DNA of 64,000 bases from Leptospira semungkisensis (GTDB lineage: Bacteria; Spirochaetota; Leptospiria; Leptospirales; Leptospiraceae), in NCBI RefSeq assembly GCF_004770055.1, contig NZ_RQEP01000005.1:930001-994000 (forward strand), in the 5' to 3' direction. The notes under the pieces were generated by a model. That model saw only the letters and a list, made by a program, of their open reading frames with translations. It had not been told where the DNA came from and did not search any database. Positions 35,211 to 44,039 of this stretch are shown piece by piece. The position numbers and the translations under genes are program-made. Positions within the stretch are counted from its first letter, which is position 1. The number at the start of each line of letters is the position of its first letter.

Positions 35211-36479
35211 ATGGAAACTGATCAAACGGATAAATTTTATGACGGAAAGAGTGCGATCCCTGTTTCGGGAGAATTGAGAGCGGAACAAGACGGTCTTTAT
35301 TTTCAAGGGGAGAAGGGATCGTTTCGTTTTGCATATTCCGATATTCTAAATCTAGACGAGGTAGGAAAGGAATACAGATTAGAGCTGAACAATCCGCAAA
35401 ATAAATTTGCCGGTTATATGATCGTATTCCATTCTAAAGAAACCCAAGGTCTGATCCAAAAGTACCAAAGATCACAAAAAAAGAATCCGATCTTAGATCT
35501 TTGGTACGATACGAATTTTGCGATTAAGTTGGGATTTCTTCTTTTGACGGCAGGACTCGTCTTCTTTGCTTACAACAGGAGTTTGTCGTACGCATATTTC
35601 TTTGTTCCACTTAGCTATGATAAACAGCAGTCCAAGATCATGTCGACTTGGGTCAGAGATTATTTTCCGGAATGCACGGATCCAAGCCTTAAATCCGCAG
35701 TTCGCAAGATCGGCCTGAAGCTAAAGGATAAGGACGATCCGTTTGAATATGATATTATCGTAATAGATGACGAAGTATTCAATGCGTTTGCGATGCCCGG
35801 AGGGACCATTGTGGTGTTCACGGATTTATTGCAAAAGACTGATTCTGCCGAAGAGCTTGCAGGAATTCTGGCGCATGAGATGGCACATATTCATCGAAGG
35901 CACGGAGTTCGAAGACAGATTCAATCTGCGGGTAATGTGCTCCTTCTTTCTCTGGGGATAGGTTCCGGTTTTGAAGGCGTGGATATGCTGGAGAATATGG
36001 ACTCAGTGTACGAGGTCTTAAGCGTTACCTTATACGATCAAAAATTCTCAAGAGAATATGAAACCGAAGCAGACGAGATCGCTTTAGAAAAATTGAAAAA
36101 AGCAAATGTAACCGGTTCCGGATTTTTGACTTTCTTCGAAAGATTTAAAGCGTATGAAACTTCTGAAAAAGACGGATCTGATGAGAACAATTCATCGGAA
36201 GAATCGGAGAAGGATAAGGTTTCTAACTCGGAAAATTCGGGAGAAGCTTCTAAAGGCTCCGAATCGGATGCATCAGAAGAAGAATCGAAGTCCTTTCGTG
36301 TTCCCGATTTCTTAAGTTCTCACCCGGCAACAGACGATCGGATTCAATATGTTAAGGATACGATCTCTAAACCGGGCTATCCTAGAGGAAAATTAGGTTT
36401 TTCTAAAGCAGAATGGAATAAGATCAAAAATAGATGCTCTTCTGTTCCGCCTAAGAAAAAAATAGAATTAGATCTTTAA
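35211..36479 (+). CDS. M48-family membrane metalloprotease
   Basis: 422 residues. A cytoplasmic N-terminal part of about 90 residues precedes a membrane helix (about 102-120, FAIKLGFLLLTAGLVFFAY). The peptidase domain carries LAHEMAHIHRRHG, the HExxH zinc motif (about 223-227), and the third ligand Glu is in REYETEADEIAL. A Ser/Glu-rich acidic insert (about 320-365) precedes the final block SSHPATDDRI, also typical of M48 (HtpX/Oma1-like) proteins. It is coupled to DUF898 upstream. A hairpin follows the stop codon. Confidence 0.85.
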   Translation: METDQTDKFYDGKSAIPVSGELRAEQDGLYFQGEKGSFRFAYSDILNLDEVGKEYRLELNNPQNKFAGYMIVFHSKETQGLIQKYQRSQKKNPILDLWYDTNFAIKLGFLLLTAGLVFFAYNRSLSYAYFFVPLSYDKQQSKIMSTWVRDYFPECTDPSLKSAVRKIGLKLKDKDDPFEYDIIVIDDEVFNAFAMPGGTIVVFTDLLQKTDSAEELAGILAHEMAHIHRRHGVRRQIQSAGNVLLLSLGIGSGFEGVDMLENMDSVYEVLSVTLYDQKFSREYETEADEIALEKLKKANVTGSGFLTFFERFKAYETSEKDGSDENNSSEESEKDKVSNSENSGEASKGSESDASEEESKSFRVPDFLSSHPATDDRIQYVKDTISKPGYPRGKLGFSKAEWNKIKNRCSSVPPKKKIELDL

Positions 36480-36484
36480 TTCGA

Positions 36485-36513
36485 ATCGGCCCGTGGTAAA
36501 CTCCAGGGCCGAT
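36485..36513. terminator. Hairpin between convergent genes
   Basis: ATCGGCCC and GGGCCGAT form a perfect 8-bp stem around a 13-base loop between the M48 gene (+) and the hydrolase (-). No T tract is present, so it may be an mRNA 3' stabiliser or Rho-associated structure. Confidence 0.45.
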
Positions 36514-36522
36514 CAATAGAAA

Positions 36523-37449
36523 TTAGTCACCCTTCTTCTTAGAGAGCCAGTCTGCGATCTTCTGATAAATATCCGAAGGCGCATCTTCATGGGCAAATAA
36601 GGAAATATGATCGTAGTCTATACTTCCTCCGTTGTCCCTTCCTGCTTCATAGAACTGAGTGAATCCTCTTTTTCTACGATATACTGGATGAATAGATTCG
36701 GTGGTTGCTACGTTGTCTATCTTGCCAGCGACAAAGAGTGTCGGAAAATCCATTGCTTCAAACTCAGTCCAAGTTTTAGGATTCTCTTCTAAACCCGGAA
36801 GAAAATTCCATAGAGTTTGGTAGAGATACAGAGTTGTAGGATTGTCCTCATCCAGAGAGATGAAACGAGAACAGAAACTGTCCTTGTTCTTGCAAGAGTT
36901 GGAAACGTCCGTGCCCAGTCTCTTCTCCTTTTTCATATCATCCAAGAAACTATCGTTGTACTTATAATCCATTCCTGTTCCCAAGAAGAATGCCTTGGAA
37001 ATAGAAGGATCTTTTTTGGATTTAATGTATTGAAGAACAGCCTGTCCTCCAAGAGAGATCCCGCCTAGGATATATTCCTTTTTGCCGCTTACCTTTTGGA
37101 TCTGAGAGACTGCCTGAGGAATAAGTTTTTCTCCTATATCCTTTAGGTCCAGACCAGGATAGGTTTCAAAATGAAGCAGCCAAACGGAGAAACCGTTTCC
37201 GCTCAACACTCCTATGAGTCCATGATGATCACCCAGATACAGGGATTTTTTATTTACAAGGACCGGATCTAGTAGGAGCACAGGAGGATATTCTGAGTTC
37301 ACATCCGAGAATGTAGTGAGATATACGTTAGGCGCAATATTCGCGGTTTGTTTTCTGAATTTCTCCTCAGTGATCACTGCATACCTTGTGCAAGACAGAG
37401 CGAGAGAGAGAATTGTAAATAGGAAGGCGATTTGTTTCTGTAATTTCAT
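36523..37449 (-). CDS. Alpha/beta-hydrolase-fold lipoprotein
   Basis: 308 residues. The signal ends in a lipobox (SLALSC, Cys 20). The hydrolase nucleophile elbow is ILGGISLGGQ (Ser near 133), with candidate acid AGKIDNVAT and His in SIDYDHISLFAHED. It is 13 bases downstream of a second, related hydrolase lipoprotein. Substrate unknown; lipase or esterase activity in the periplasm or at the outer membrane is plausible from family only. Confidence 0.75.
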   Translation of the reverse strand: MKLQKQIAFLFTILSLALSCTRYAVITEEKFRKQTANIAPNVYLTTFSDVNSEYPPVLLLDPVLVNKKSLYLGDHHGLIGVLSGNGFSVWLLHFETYPGLDLKDIGEKLIPQAVSQIQKVSGKKEYILGGISLGGQAVLQYIKSKKDPSISKAFFLGTGMDYKYNDSFLDDMKKEKRLGTDVSNSCKNKDSFCSRFISLDEDNPTTLYLYQTLWNFLPGLEENPKTWTEFEAMDFPTLFVAGKIDNVATTESIHPVYRRKRGFTQFYEAGRDNGGSIDYDHISLFAHEDAPSDIYQKIADWLSKKKGD

Positions 37450-37462
37450 GATTGGATCTCGA

Positions 37463-38527
37463 TTAATTTCTCTTGTTCAACCATTGGAGTATGGTTGGGA
37501 ATACTTCGTCGTCGGCCTTTTTTCCTACGACTAGATCGGTATGACCATAATCCTCAGAATGTCCTTTTCCTTTGGATAGAACGAATAAGGTCTTATCAGT
37601 GCTTCCCAATTGGTCGTAAACATAGCGAAGAGAATAAGTGAAACCGAGTTTGTCCCTTCTTCCTGCGACTAGGAGGACTGGGATCTTAATATTGGAAAGA
37701 CCTTCAGCATAGTTCATCTTTCCGTCTTCGGAACGGAAGGAACCGGTTTCAATGATCTTCTCCATTTGTTTGACTTCTCTCCTAGTAACAGTTGCGATAG
37801 CAGTCGTATAAACTCCTGTTACGATCTTAGGATCGATATTGGGTTCGTGCCAAAAGACTTCTTCAAAACTTTTCTTAGGAAAGAATGGGATGCCTGTTCC
37901 TCCTCGAATTCCTGACCAAGTTTCGGTGGGAACTGCAGGCCAAAGGTACGTAGCCCAAGTAAATTTGGACCAAAGTTTCAATGCGTCGGAAGGAGGATCC
38001 ATGATCGCTGGTGATCCGATTGCTACGAAGTTAGCAACACGATTCTCTCCCAGACTTCCGAGGCGAGCGTATTGCAACATTCCCCCCATACTATGACCGA
38101 TCCAGTTCACCTTATCTTTTCCGGTTGCTTTCAGAACATATTGGATGGCTGCATCTGCATCCTGCTTGATGTACTCATCGATAGAATAATCGAAAGTCTT
38201 ATCTCCGAAGAATAAAGAAGGAGAACCTGCGGCTTGTTTTCCTCTCAGATCCAAAAGCCAAACATCGTAACCTTCTCTTTGTAGATTCGCAACGATGGAA
38301 GATTTTTCATTTATCTTCAGGTAGATGCGGTTCGCAATAAAGCCGTGGCAGAGAATGACCGGATATTTTTTTGCTGAAGAACCAGCTGCAGGAGGGAAAT
38401 GTTCCAGAGTCAGATCCCAATTGTCCGAGGTCTTGGGATGCACTAGTTCTCCGTTGAGAGCTATGCTTGCGGAGCAAGAAACGATTAGCGGGAGACAGGC
38501 GAGAAGCGCCGAGATAAAACGAAGCAT
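37463..38527 (-). CDS. Alpha/beta-hydrolase-fold lipoprotein (lipase-like)
   Basis: 354 residues. The signal ends with LPLIVSC (Cys 18), a spirochaetal-type lipobox. The oxyanion block is VILCHGFIANR, the nucleophile elbow is WIGHSMGGML (Ser near 159), the acid is in LVAGRRDKLGF, and a candidate His is in GHSEDYGHTDLVVG. This resembles AB-hydrolase-associated lipases. The pair of hydrolase lipoproteins is probably one transcription unit; a recent duplication is unlikely given their divergence. Confidence 0.78.
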   Translation of the reverse strand: MLRFISALLACLPLIVSCSASIALNGELVHPKTSDNWDLTLEHFPPAAGSSAKKYPVILCHGFIANRIYLKINEKSSIVANLQREGYDVWLLDLRGKQAAGSPSLFFGDKTFDYSIDEYIKQDADAAIQYVLKATGKDKVNWIGHSMGGMLQYARLGSLGENRVANFVAIGSPAIMDPPSDALKLWSKFTWATYLWPAVPTETWSGIRGGTGIPFFPKKSFEEVFWHEPNIDPKIVTGVYTTAIATVTRREVKQMEKIIETGSFRSEDGKMNYAEGLSNIKIPVLLVAGRRDKLGFTYSLRYVYDQLGSTDKTLFVLSKGKGHSEDYGHTDLVVGKKADDEVFPTILQWLNKRN

Positions 38528-38591
38528 ACCCGCGATGCTCTATTCTCCTAGAAATGAATCAAGGAAAATTCATCCGCACATTTCTCTAGTC

Positions 38592-39320
38592 TTACAAAGA
38601 ACGATGTTTGTTTGTATTCGAGAAGCTGAGAACGTTTATGATCGATCGGATCATTCTTTTTACGAAAGGAAAGAATCGGATCTTGTGAAGCAAGGGATTG
38701 CACCAACCTGTGGTAATGCAGAAATACGTGTCATACGGAGTAGTGTGATGGATCTGATGATGGTCCGGAGAAAGGATCCATCTCTTTTTTTGCAAGTAGT
38801 GGATTACCTTAGATGGTTTGTCTTGGTGGGCCCATTTATGGATCTGATTCGTGAAGAAGATCCCGATCAACACTAAGATCCAGAAAGTCCTGGCCCAAGG
38901 AAATATACCGCTTTCTAACGGGGCATAAAAACAATAGAGAAGAATAGGAAGTGAGACTAAGCAATTATTGCCATTGGTTTCTATGAAATCATGCCGAGTG
39001 ATCCCTTTCGGATCCACGTGATGATCTCGGAAAGGAAAGATAAATGCGGATCCCACGTATGGAGTATTCTCATCTCCGAAACTATCTCCCAGAAAATGAA
39101 CGAAGCCGGAAAGGAAGTCTGCGGTTATATAAGCAGAGAGTAAGAGTCCTAAAAGTCGAAGCGAAAGAAATAAATAGGAATCGAAGAAGGAGGATTTTGC
39201 CAGCAGTCCGAATTTCCAAATAGAGAGTGCAGAGAAGATCAAAAATAGAAAAACACTCAGAACTTCGATCAATCTATGGATCTTAAAAGGAGAAGGGAAC
39301 AAGACTCTTAGGAAGTTCAT
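38592..39320 (-). CDS. CarF/TMEM189-type lipid desaturase (plasmanylethanolamine desaturase-like)
   Basis: 242 residues, four or more membrane helices and a dense His pattern. The segments DFLSGFVHFLGDSFGD (about 69-84), FRDHHVDPKGITRHDFIETNG (split, about 97-117), NQIHKWAHQ and LSPDHHQIHHTTPYDTYFCI with TTGWCNPLL follow the conserved order of the lipid desaturase domain shared by animal TMEM189/PEDS1 and Myxococcus CarF. These enzymes introduce the vinyl-ether bond of plasmalogens using a di-iron centre. If function is conserved, this organism should have ether lipids with an alkenyl chain; the genes for making the ether bond are not in the window. Neighbouring hydrolase lipoproteins may be lipid-related. 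Confidence 0.82.
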   Translation of the reverse strand: MNFLRVLFPSPFKIHRLIEVLSVFLFLIFSALSIWKFGLLAKSSFFDSYLFLSLRLLGLLLSAYITADFLSGFVHFLGDSFGDENTPYVGSAFIFPFRDHHVDPKGITRHDFIETNGNNCLVSLPILLYCFYAPLESGIFPWARTFWILVLIGIFFTNQIHKWAHQDKPSKVIHYLQKKRWILSPDHHQIHHTTPYDTYFCITTGWCNPLLHKIRFFPFVKRMIRSIINVLSFSNTNKHRSL

Positions 39321-39540
39321 AACCTACATTATGCAATTCGGGGAAAGTATGGCAAAAATTTTTTTCATGAATACATCCATTAAGAACTAAAAATCGAAAG
39401 CAATTACTCTCGGATGCTTAAGAGACTTAGTTCGGAATGAGTTCTATGTACTTTGGGTTAGAGAGGAAATTCTTCGGCAATTTTACGGAAAATTTTAAAT
39501 CAGGCTTTTCATTCTCAGACCTCTACACACTTATTATAAA

Positions 39541-41934
39541 GTGATTCATTCGATTCGCATGGTATTTTCCAAATTAAAAAAGATCCTTAGTCCTCCTATA
39601 CATACCGATGCGGAGAAGGCGGTATCCATCAGGCTTTTATACGGGCTAATGTATGTTACCTTGCTAGTCGCTGTCTTATTTAGGATTATCCATCCACTCG
39701 TCTCTCCGCCAAAGGACGTCTATTATTCTTTTTATCTGATTCCTGCAGCAGTGCTTGTCTGTCATATTCTTGCAAAGACCGGAAGGATCAGACTAGGCGC
39801 GCATCTGCTCATTCTTCTGGAATGGTTGTCCCTTCTTTTGGTGATGAAGAAAGAAGGGGGAGTGCACGCGACTGCATTTTCCCTGTTCATGGTGATGATC
39901 CTTCTCGCCTCTCTTCTCTTGGGGAATTTTGTGGCATTGATGTATTCGGTCGCTTCCTTTGCTGCGGGAGTGTTGAGTATTTTCATGATGGAAAGAGGAA
40001 GCATTGCTCCTCCTACCTTACCAGGTCATTGGGCTGCGTTAGTCGGAAACTCGATCGGATTTTTTGTAACGTTGATACTGATGCGTTTCGGATTAGGAGG
40101 TCTCAATCGTGTCCGACAGGAACTCTCGCAAGCACATATAACGGCAAAGCTCGGTGGTTGGATCCTGAATGTGGATACCTTGGTGCTAACTCTGACCAAG
40201 GAATATAGGGTCTTGCTTGGAGACAAAGATGCAAAAGAATCCGTCACTCTAAGCTTTGATTCTTTCTTGGAAAAATATGTGGAGGAAGAAGAGGATCGCA
40301 AACGAATCGTTCTCGTCCTGAATGAGGCGTTGAATTATAGAGAAGATCCGAATTATTCTGCGGACTTTGTTTTTAGAGCCAGAGGAGAGGACGGAAAGCA
40401 AAGATATATTCTAGTCAACGGAAAATACAAAGACAACTCTTTGGCTTTTGGTACAGGACAGGATATCACCGAAAAACATCTAGCAGAAGAAGAGATCAAA
40501 TCCAGCCAGGAATTATTTTCCAAGGTATTCAAGTTGAGTCCGTATGCTAGTTCCATTTCTAATTTTGAGGATGGAAGATATATAGATATTAACGATGGCT
40601 TCACACGCTTAATGGGCTATACGAGAGAAGAAGCAATCGGAAGAACAAGCATAGAGTTAGGGATTTGGGCCGATCCGAAAGCAAGAGATCTATTCAAAGA
40701 GAAGATTGCAGTGGATGGATTCTTATTCAATGAAGAGACATTGTTCCAAGCAAAGGACGGACGTATCTTTACTGCGGAGTTCTCCACAAGATTCGCAATG
40801 ATAGATGGAGAGGCCAGGATGATCAATATGGTCAAGGATATCTCCGAGAGAAAAGAAGCGGAACAGTTGAGGATTCTAAACAATGAGATCTCCGCGCAAA
40901 ATGAACTCATCGAAAAACAAAAGAAAGAATTAGAAGAAGCTCTCGCATACCAGCAAAAGACCCAGAACCAGCTCATCCTTTCCGAAAAGATGGCGGCATT
41001 AGGACAACTCGTTGCCGGGATTGCGCATGAGATCAACAATCCGATCGGAGTAATACGGGCCGCGAACGAATCCGTAAAGAACCATTTCTTGCGTTCTCTC
41101 GATAGAATGCAGGCGGCTTATTCCGTATTAGAAAATTTGAATCCGGAGACTGCTGAGGATTTTGCCTATCTTCTTACCAAGGGAAGATTGTACGAAGAGA
41201 TCCTTCCTCCCAAAGAAGTACGAGCCAAGACAAAGATCCTAGAAGCAAAACTCAAAGAATTGGGAATCGAAGAATCTAGAAATCTTGCCGAAGGACTGGT
41301 AGAAGCCGGACTCGAAAATGCAATGGAAGATTATCCTAAATTATTCCAAGGGAAGAAAACAAAGGAAATCTTACAGTACGCGTTAGACGAAATATTGGCA
41401 AACAGAAGTTCAAAGCTTATCGAAATGTCCGTGGATAGGACTTCGAAGATAGTATACGCTCTCAAGAATTTCTCACATTTCAGAACTGGCGGACCAAAAT
41501 CCGAAGTGAACCTAAAGGAAAGTATAGATACAGTTCTTACTATTTATCAGAACCAATTAAAATCCGGAATAGAGATCGTGAAAGAATACGATCATACGCC
41601 TGCGATCCAGGCATACTCCGACGATCTATTGCATGTTTGGACGAACCTGATCTACAACGCAGCGCAAGCGATGAACTTCAAAGGCGTATTGAAGATCAAG
41701 ATCTGTAAACCTAAGATAGAATCCATACAGATCCGGATCTCGGATACAGGACCTGGGATTCCGGAATCCATACAAGATAGAATCTTTGAACCTTTCTTTA
41801 CTACCAAAGCACCTGGAGAAGGTTCAGGACTCGGACTCGATATAGTGAAGAGAATCGTAGAAAATCATGATGGCTCCATTCATTTCGAGACTTCTGCAGA
41901 CGGTACTACCTTTTTTGTGAACCTACCCAACTGA
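39541..41934 (+). CDS. Membrane PAS sensor histidine kinase
   Basis: 797 residues. Six membrane helices fill about residues 28-190. Two PAS-like domains follow (about 195-315 and 325-440, the second with [23 protein letters not shown] in parts). A coiled coil leads to the H-box [14 protein letters not shown], and the ATPase has N ([12 protein letters not shown]), G1 (DTGPGIP), F (EPFFTTK) and G2 (GSGLGLDI) boxes. About 130 residues of helix lie between the H-box helix and the second DHp helix ([15 protein letters not shown]), longer than usual. The start may be the GTG at 39541 or the ATG at 39559. No response regulator is adjacent, so it is an orphan kinase. It overlaps msrA by 12 bases. Confidence 0.85.
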   Translation: MIHSIRMVFSKLKKILSPPIHTDAEKAVSIRLLYGLMYVTLLVAVLFRIIHPLVSPPKDVYYSFYLIPAAVLVCHILAKTGRIRLGAHLLILLEWLSLLLVMKKEGGVHATAFSLFMVMILLASLLLGNFVALMYSVASFAAGVLSIFMMERGSIAPPTLPGHWAALVGNSIGFFVTLILMRFGLGGLNRVRQELSQAHITAKLGGWILNVDTLVLTLTKEYRVLLGDKDAKESVTLSFDSFLEKYVEEEEDRKRIVLVLNEALNYREDPNYSADFVFRARGEDGKQRYILVNGKYKDNSLAFGTGQDITEKHLAEEEIKSSQELFSKVFKLSPYASSISNFEDGRYIDINDGFTRLMGYTREEAIGRTSIELGIWADPKARDLFKEKIAVDGFLFNEETLFQAKDGRIFTAEFSTRFAMIDGEARMINMVKDISERKEAEQLRILNNEISAQNELIEKQKKELEEALAYQQKTQNQLILSEKMAALGQLVAGIAHEINNPIGVIRAANESVKNHFLRSLDRMQAAYSVLENLNPETAEDFAYLLTKGRLYEEILPPKEVRAKTKILEAKLKELGIEESRNLAEGLVEAGLENAMEDYPKLFQGKKTKEILQYALDEILANRSSKLIEMSVDRTSKIVYALKNFSHFRTGGPKSEVNLKESIDTVLTIYQNQLKSGIEIVKEYDHTPAIQAYSDDLLHVWTNLIYNAAQAMNFKGVLKIKICKPKIESIQIRISDTGPGIPESIQDRIFEPFFTTKAPGEGSGLGLDIVKRIVENHDGSIHFETSADGTTFFVNLPN

Positions 41935-42456
41935 ATGTTTCTTTAAGAATTTCTCGATCTTAGGACGGATCACGTAATGGCAATATGGCTGAGCAGGATT
42001 CGTTCTAAAATAATTCTGATGATACCCTTCCCCTGGAAAGAATTTCTCTAGTGCAACAATTTCAGTTACGATAGGAGAAGAAAATCTAGGACCATATTCT
42101 TCTCTAGACTTCTCAGCGATCTCTTTCTGAGTCGCGTTTTCGTATAAGATGATACTTCTATACTGAGGGCCTTCGTCATTTCCTTGGCGGTTTCTGGTCG
42201 TAGGGTCATGAGCTTCCCAAAAGATGTCCAAGATATTTTTGAAAGAGATCACCTTGGGATCGAAGCCGATACGAATGACTTCCGCATGACCTGTAAGACC
42301 AGTGCAAACGGATTTATAATTGGGAGAAGGATCCGAACCTCCTGCATAACCGGAAACGATGGACTCCACACCTTCTACGAGTTGGTAGATGGCTTCGACA
42401 CACCAGAAGCAGCCTCCACCTAGAGTAGCGTATTCTAAATCGTTTCGATCGGACAT
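41923..42456 (-). CDS. msrA: Peptide methionine sulfoxide reductase MsrA
   Basis: 177 residues. The active site is GGGCFWCVEAIY (catalytic Cys near 16), followed by VESIVSGYAGG, the TGHAEVIRIGFDP block and the GEGYHQNYF block. All are typical MsrA. It reduces S-methionine sulfoxide in proteins. It converges on the histidine kinase with overlapping stop regions. A fused or adjacent msrB is absent. Confidence 0.93.
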   Translation of the reverse strand: MSDRNDLEYATLGGGCFWCVEAIYQLVEGVESIVSGYAGGSDPSPNYKSVCTGLTGHAEVIRIGFDPKVISFKNILDIFWEAHDPTTRNRQGNDEGPQYRSIILYENATQKEIAEKSREEYGPRFSSPIVTEIVALEKFFPGEGYHQNYFRTNPAQPYCHYVIRPKIEKFLKKHSVG

Positions 42457-42586
42457 TTGGTTTTTCCTCGTATATTAGATTCGATTCATAAAAGAAAGTA
42501 AGACCGAAATCGAAACACGGAAACAATTTTCGACTAAAATCGGAAAAAAACGCGAGCGATCCGATTCATAAGAACCCGGCTTACGC

Positions 42587-43024
42587 ATGAGATTGAAACT
42601 GATCACCAACTCGAAACGGATAAAAGCGAAAACTCTCAAAGCACATTCTTCGGTGAATGAGTTATCCGTCTGCACAGTGATACTTCCTAAGGATCTACAC
42701 AAGAAAGTAAGAAAAGAATGGAGGGGCAAAAGAGCGGGAGCCCGTTGCCTAAAAGAGCTTCTCTTTTTATACGCAAAGGAACTGCAGGAAAAAGATAGAA
42801 TGAATCGGGATCCGGACCTTCTACTCTACCAAAGAAAAGAAGAAGATACTAAGACGAATTGGAATCGATTGAATTTCAGACCAGATACTGAAGATTGGAG
42901 TAAGCTTGGACTGCTTGCGAGAAAACATGGAGTCTCTCGTTGTTATTTATTTACCTTTTTATTAGAAAGATATTTTAAAGGAGAAAAAGGGCCCGGTTCT
43001 TTACAAAAGAAAAAGGCGGCTTAA
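42587..43024 (+). CDS. DUF1564 protein (Leptospira paralogous family)
   Basis: 145 residues, strongly basic. The C-terminal block LNFRPDTEDWSKLGLLARKHGVSRCYLFTFLL (read in two parts) is the signature of DUF1564, a family known to me only from Leptospira, where many copies occur per genome. The conserved part resembles a short helix-turn-helix or ribbon-helix-helix unit, and DNA binding has been suggested only by pattern. It is a single gene facing the cyclic-nucleotide-binding pair. Confidence 0.78.
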   Translation: MRLKLITNSKRIKAKTLKAHSSVNELSVCTVILPKDLHKKVRKEWRGKRAGARCLKELLFLYAKELQEKDRMNRDPDLLLYQRKEEDTKTNWNRLNFRPDTEDWSKLGLLARKHGVSRCYLFTFLLERYFKGEKGPGSLQKKKAA

Positions 43025-43030
43025 GTAAAA

Positions 43031-43456
43031 TTAGTCCGCTTTTCTGACAGGATTGATCGTTAGGCCTGAACCGATCTTTGCGATCTCTTCTTCTACAGAA
43101 ACCAATCTTTGGATCGTAGTATTCAGAAGAATCGAAAAGAACTTAGGATTGGTCTGACCAATTCTATAAAACATATCTTGGTCCAAGATCCCGATCTTAG
43201 ATTTTTCAGTGATTACACGAACTGTCGCCGCCCTAGGAACATTATTGATGAGAGCAATCTCTCCGAAAAATGCGCCAGGCTCCAGTTTACGGATCACTCT
43301 TTCTTCTCCGTCGTAGGATTTTCTGATCTCCAAGGCTCCCGTAAAAACAAAATACATCATTCCATTCGAAGCGTCTTTTTCTCTGAAGATGGTTTCTCCC
43401 GCTAAAAAGGTACGGACCGAAACATTATTAATGAATTCTAATATATTAATGCTCAT
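43031..43456 (-). CDS. Cyclic nucleotide-binding domain protein
   Basis: 141 residues, a single cNMP-binding beta-roll: FLAGETIFREKDASNGMMYFV (in parts), then the phosphate cassette PGAFFGEIALINNVPRAATV with the GE and RAA residues that contact the cyclic phosphate. No HTH, kinase or channel domain is attached. It lies five bases after a related gene, so they are one operon and a tandem pair. It probably acts as a cAMP-responsive regulatory subunit for an unknown partner. Confidence 0.82.
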   Translation of the reverse strand: MSINILEFINNVSVRTFLAGETIFREKDASNGMMYFVFTGALEIRKSYDGEERVIRKLEPGAFFGEIALINNVPRAATVRVITEKSKIGILDQDMFYRIGQTNPKFFSILLNTTIQRLVSVEEEIAKIGSGLTINPVRKAD

Positions 43457-43460
43457 TTGA

Positions 43461-43976
43461 TTATGCCTTCTTTGCTTCCGCAGGAACTGCAGCCGATTCT
43501 GATTCGCTCGATGAGGCCGCTTCTTCAGCAGAATTTATATGTATCTCCGCCGAGGCAGGTCTGTTTTCTTCTTTCTTGTGGATCTCGGTATACAGGGATT
43601 CTAATTTTGCCTCGGCTCGATTCAATTTTTCGAATGTGTTTTTGAGAAGGAGCAAAAGGAATTGAGGACTGGTCTTTTCGAGTTTTTCAAAAACGGATTT
43701 GTTCAGTACTCCCACTTTAGCACTTGGAGAAAGTACTTGAACCGACATGGCACGAGCTCTTCCCGAGATCAAAGCTAACTCTCCGAAAAATTCTCCAGGA
43801 AATAGTTCCTTGATGGCCTTGTCCGAACCTTCCGGGCGATCCTTGAACACCTTCAAATTCCCCTGGAATAGAAAATACATGTTCCCGTCGGATTCTTCTC
43901 CTTCTTTAAAGATGAAAGAGTCTTTGGTGTAGACTTTGGTGAAAACGCTGTGAACAAAATCCAGGATGGTGGCCAT
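43461..43976 (-). CDS. Cyclic nucleotide-binding domain protein
   Basis: 171 residues. The N-terminal domain repeats the fold of its neighbour (EGEESDGNMYFLFQG; PGEFFGELALISGRARAMSV) with the phosphate cassette intact. A helical and low-complexity tail (about 125-171, Ala/Glu/Ser rich) replaces any effector domain. It is the upstream member of the pair. The window also encodes a class III adenylate cyclase at 52774, but a link is only inference. Confidence 0.82.
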   Translation of the reverse strand: MATILDFVHSVFTKVYTKDSFIFKEGEESDGNMYFLFQGNLKVFKDRPEGSDKAIKELFPGEFFGELALISGRARAMSVQVLSPSAKVGVLNKSVFEKLEKTSPQFLLLLLKNTFEKLNRAEAKLESLYTEIHKKEENRPASAEIHINSAEEAASSSESESAAVPAEAKKA

Positions 43977-44039
43977 TTAATGTGAGACGGAAAGCCTCTA
44001 CGGAATCTTCACCTGATTTTACATTTTCTGGAACTCGAA

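Noticed and set aside
36523..38527. The two hydrolase lipoproteins as a recent tandem duplication
   Set aside because: They share fold and lipobox but little sequence beyond the nucleophile region, so a recent duplication is not supported.
38325..38876. A 183-codon plus-strand frame
   Set aside because: It is antisense to the ends of the hydrolase lipoprotein and the lipid desaturase, both of which have clear family motifs.
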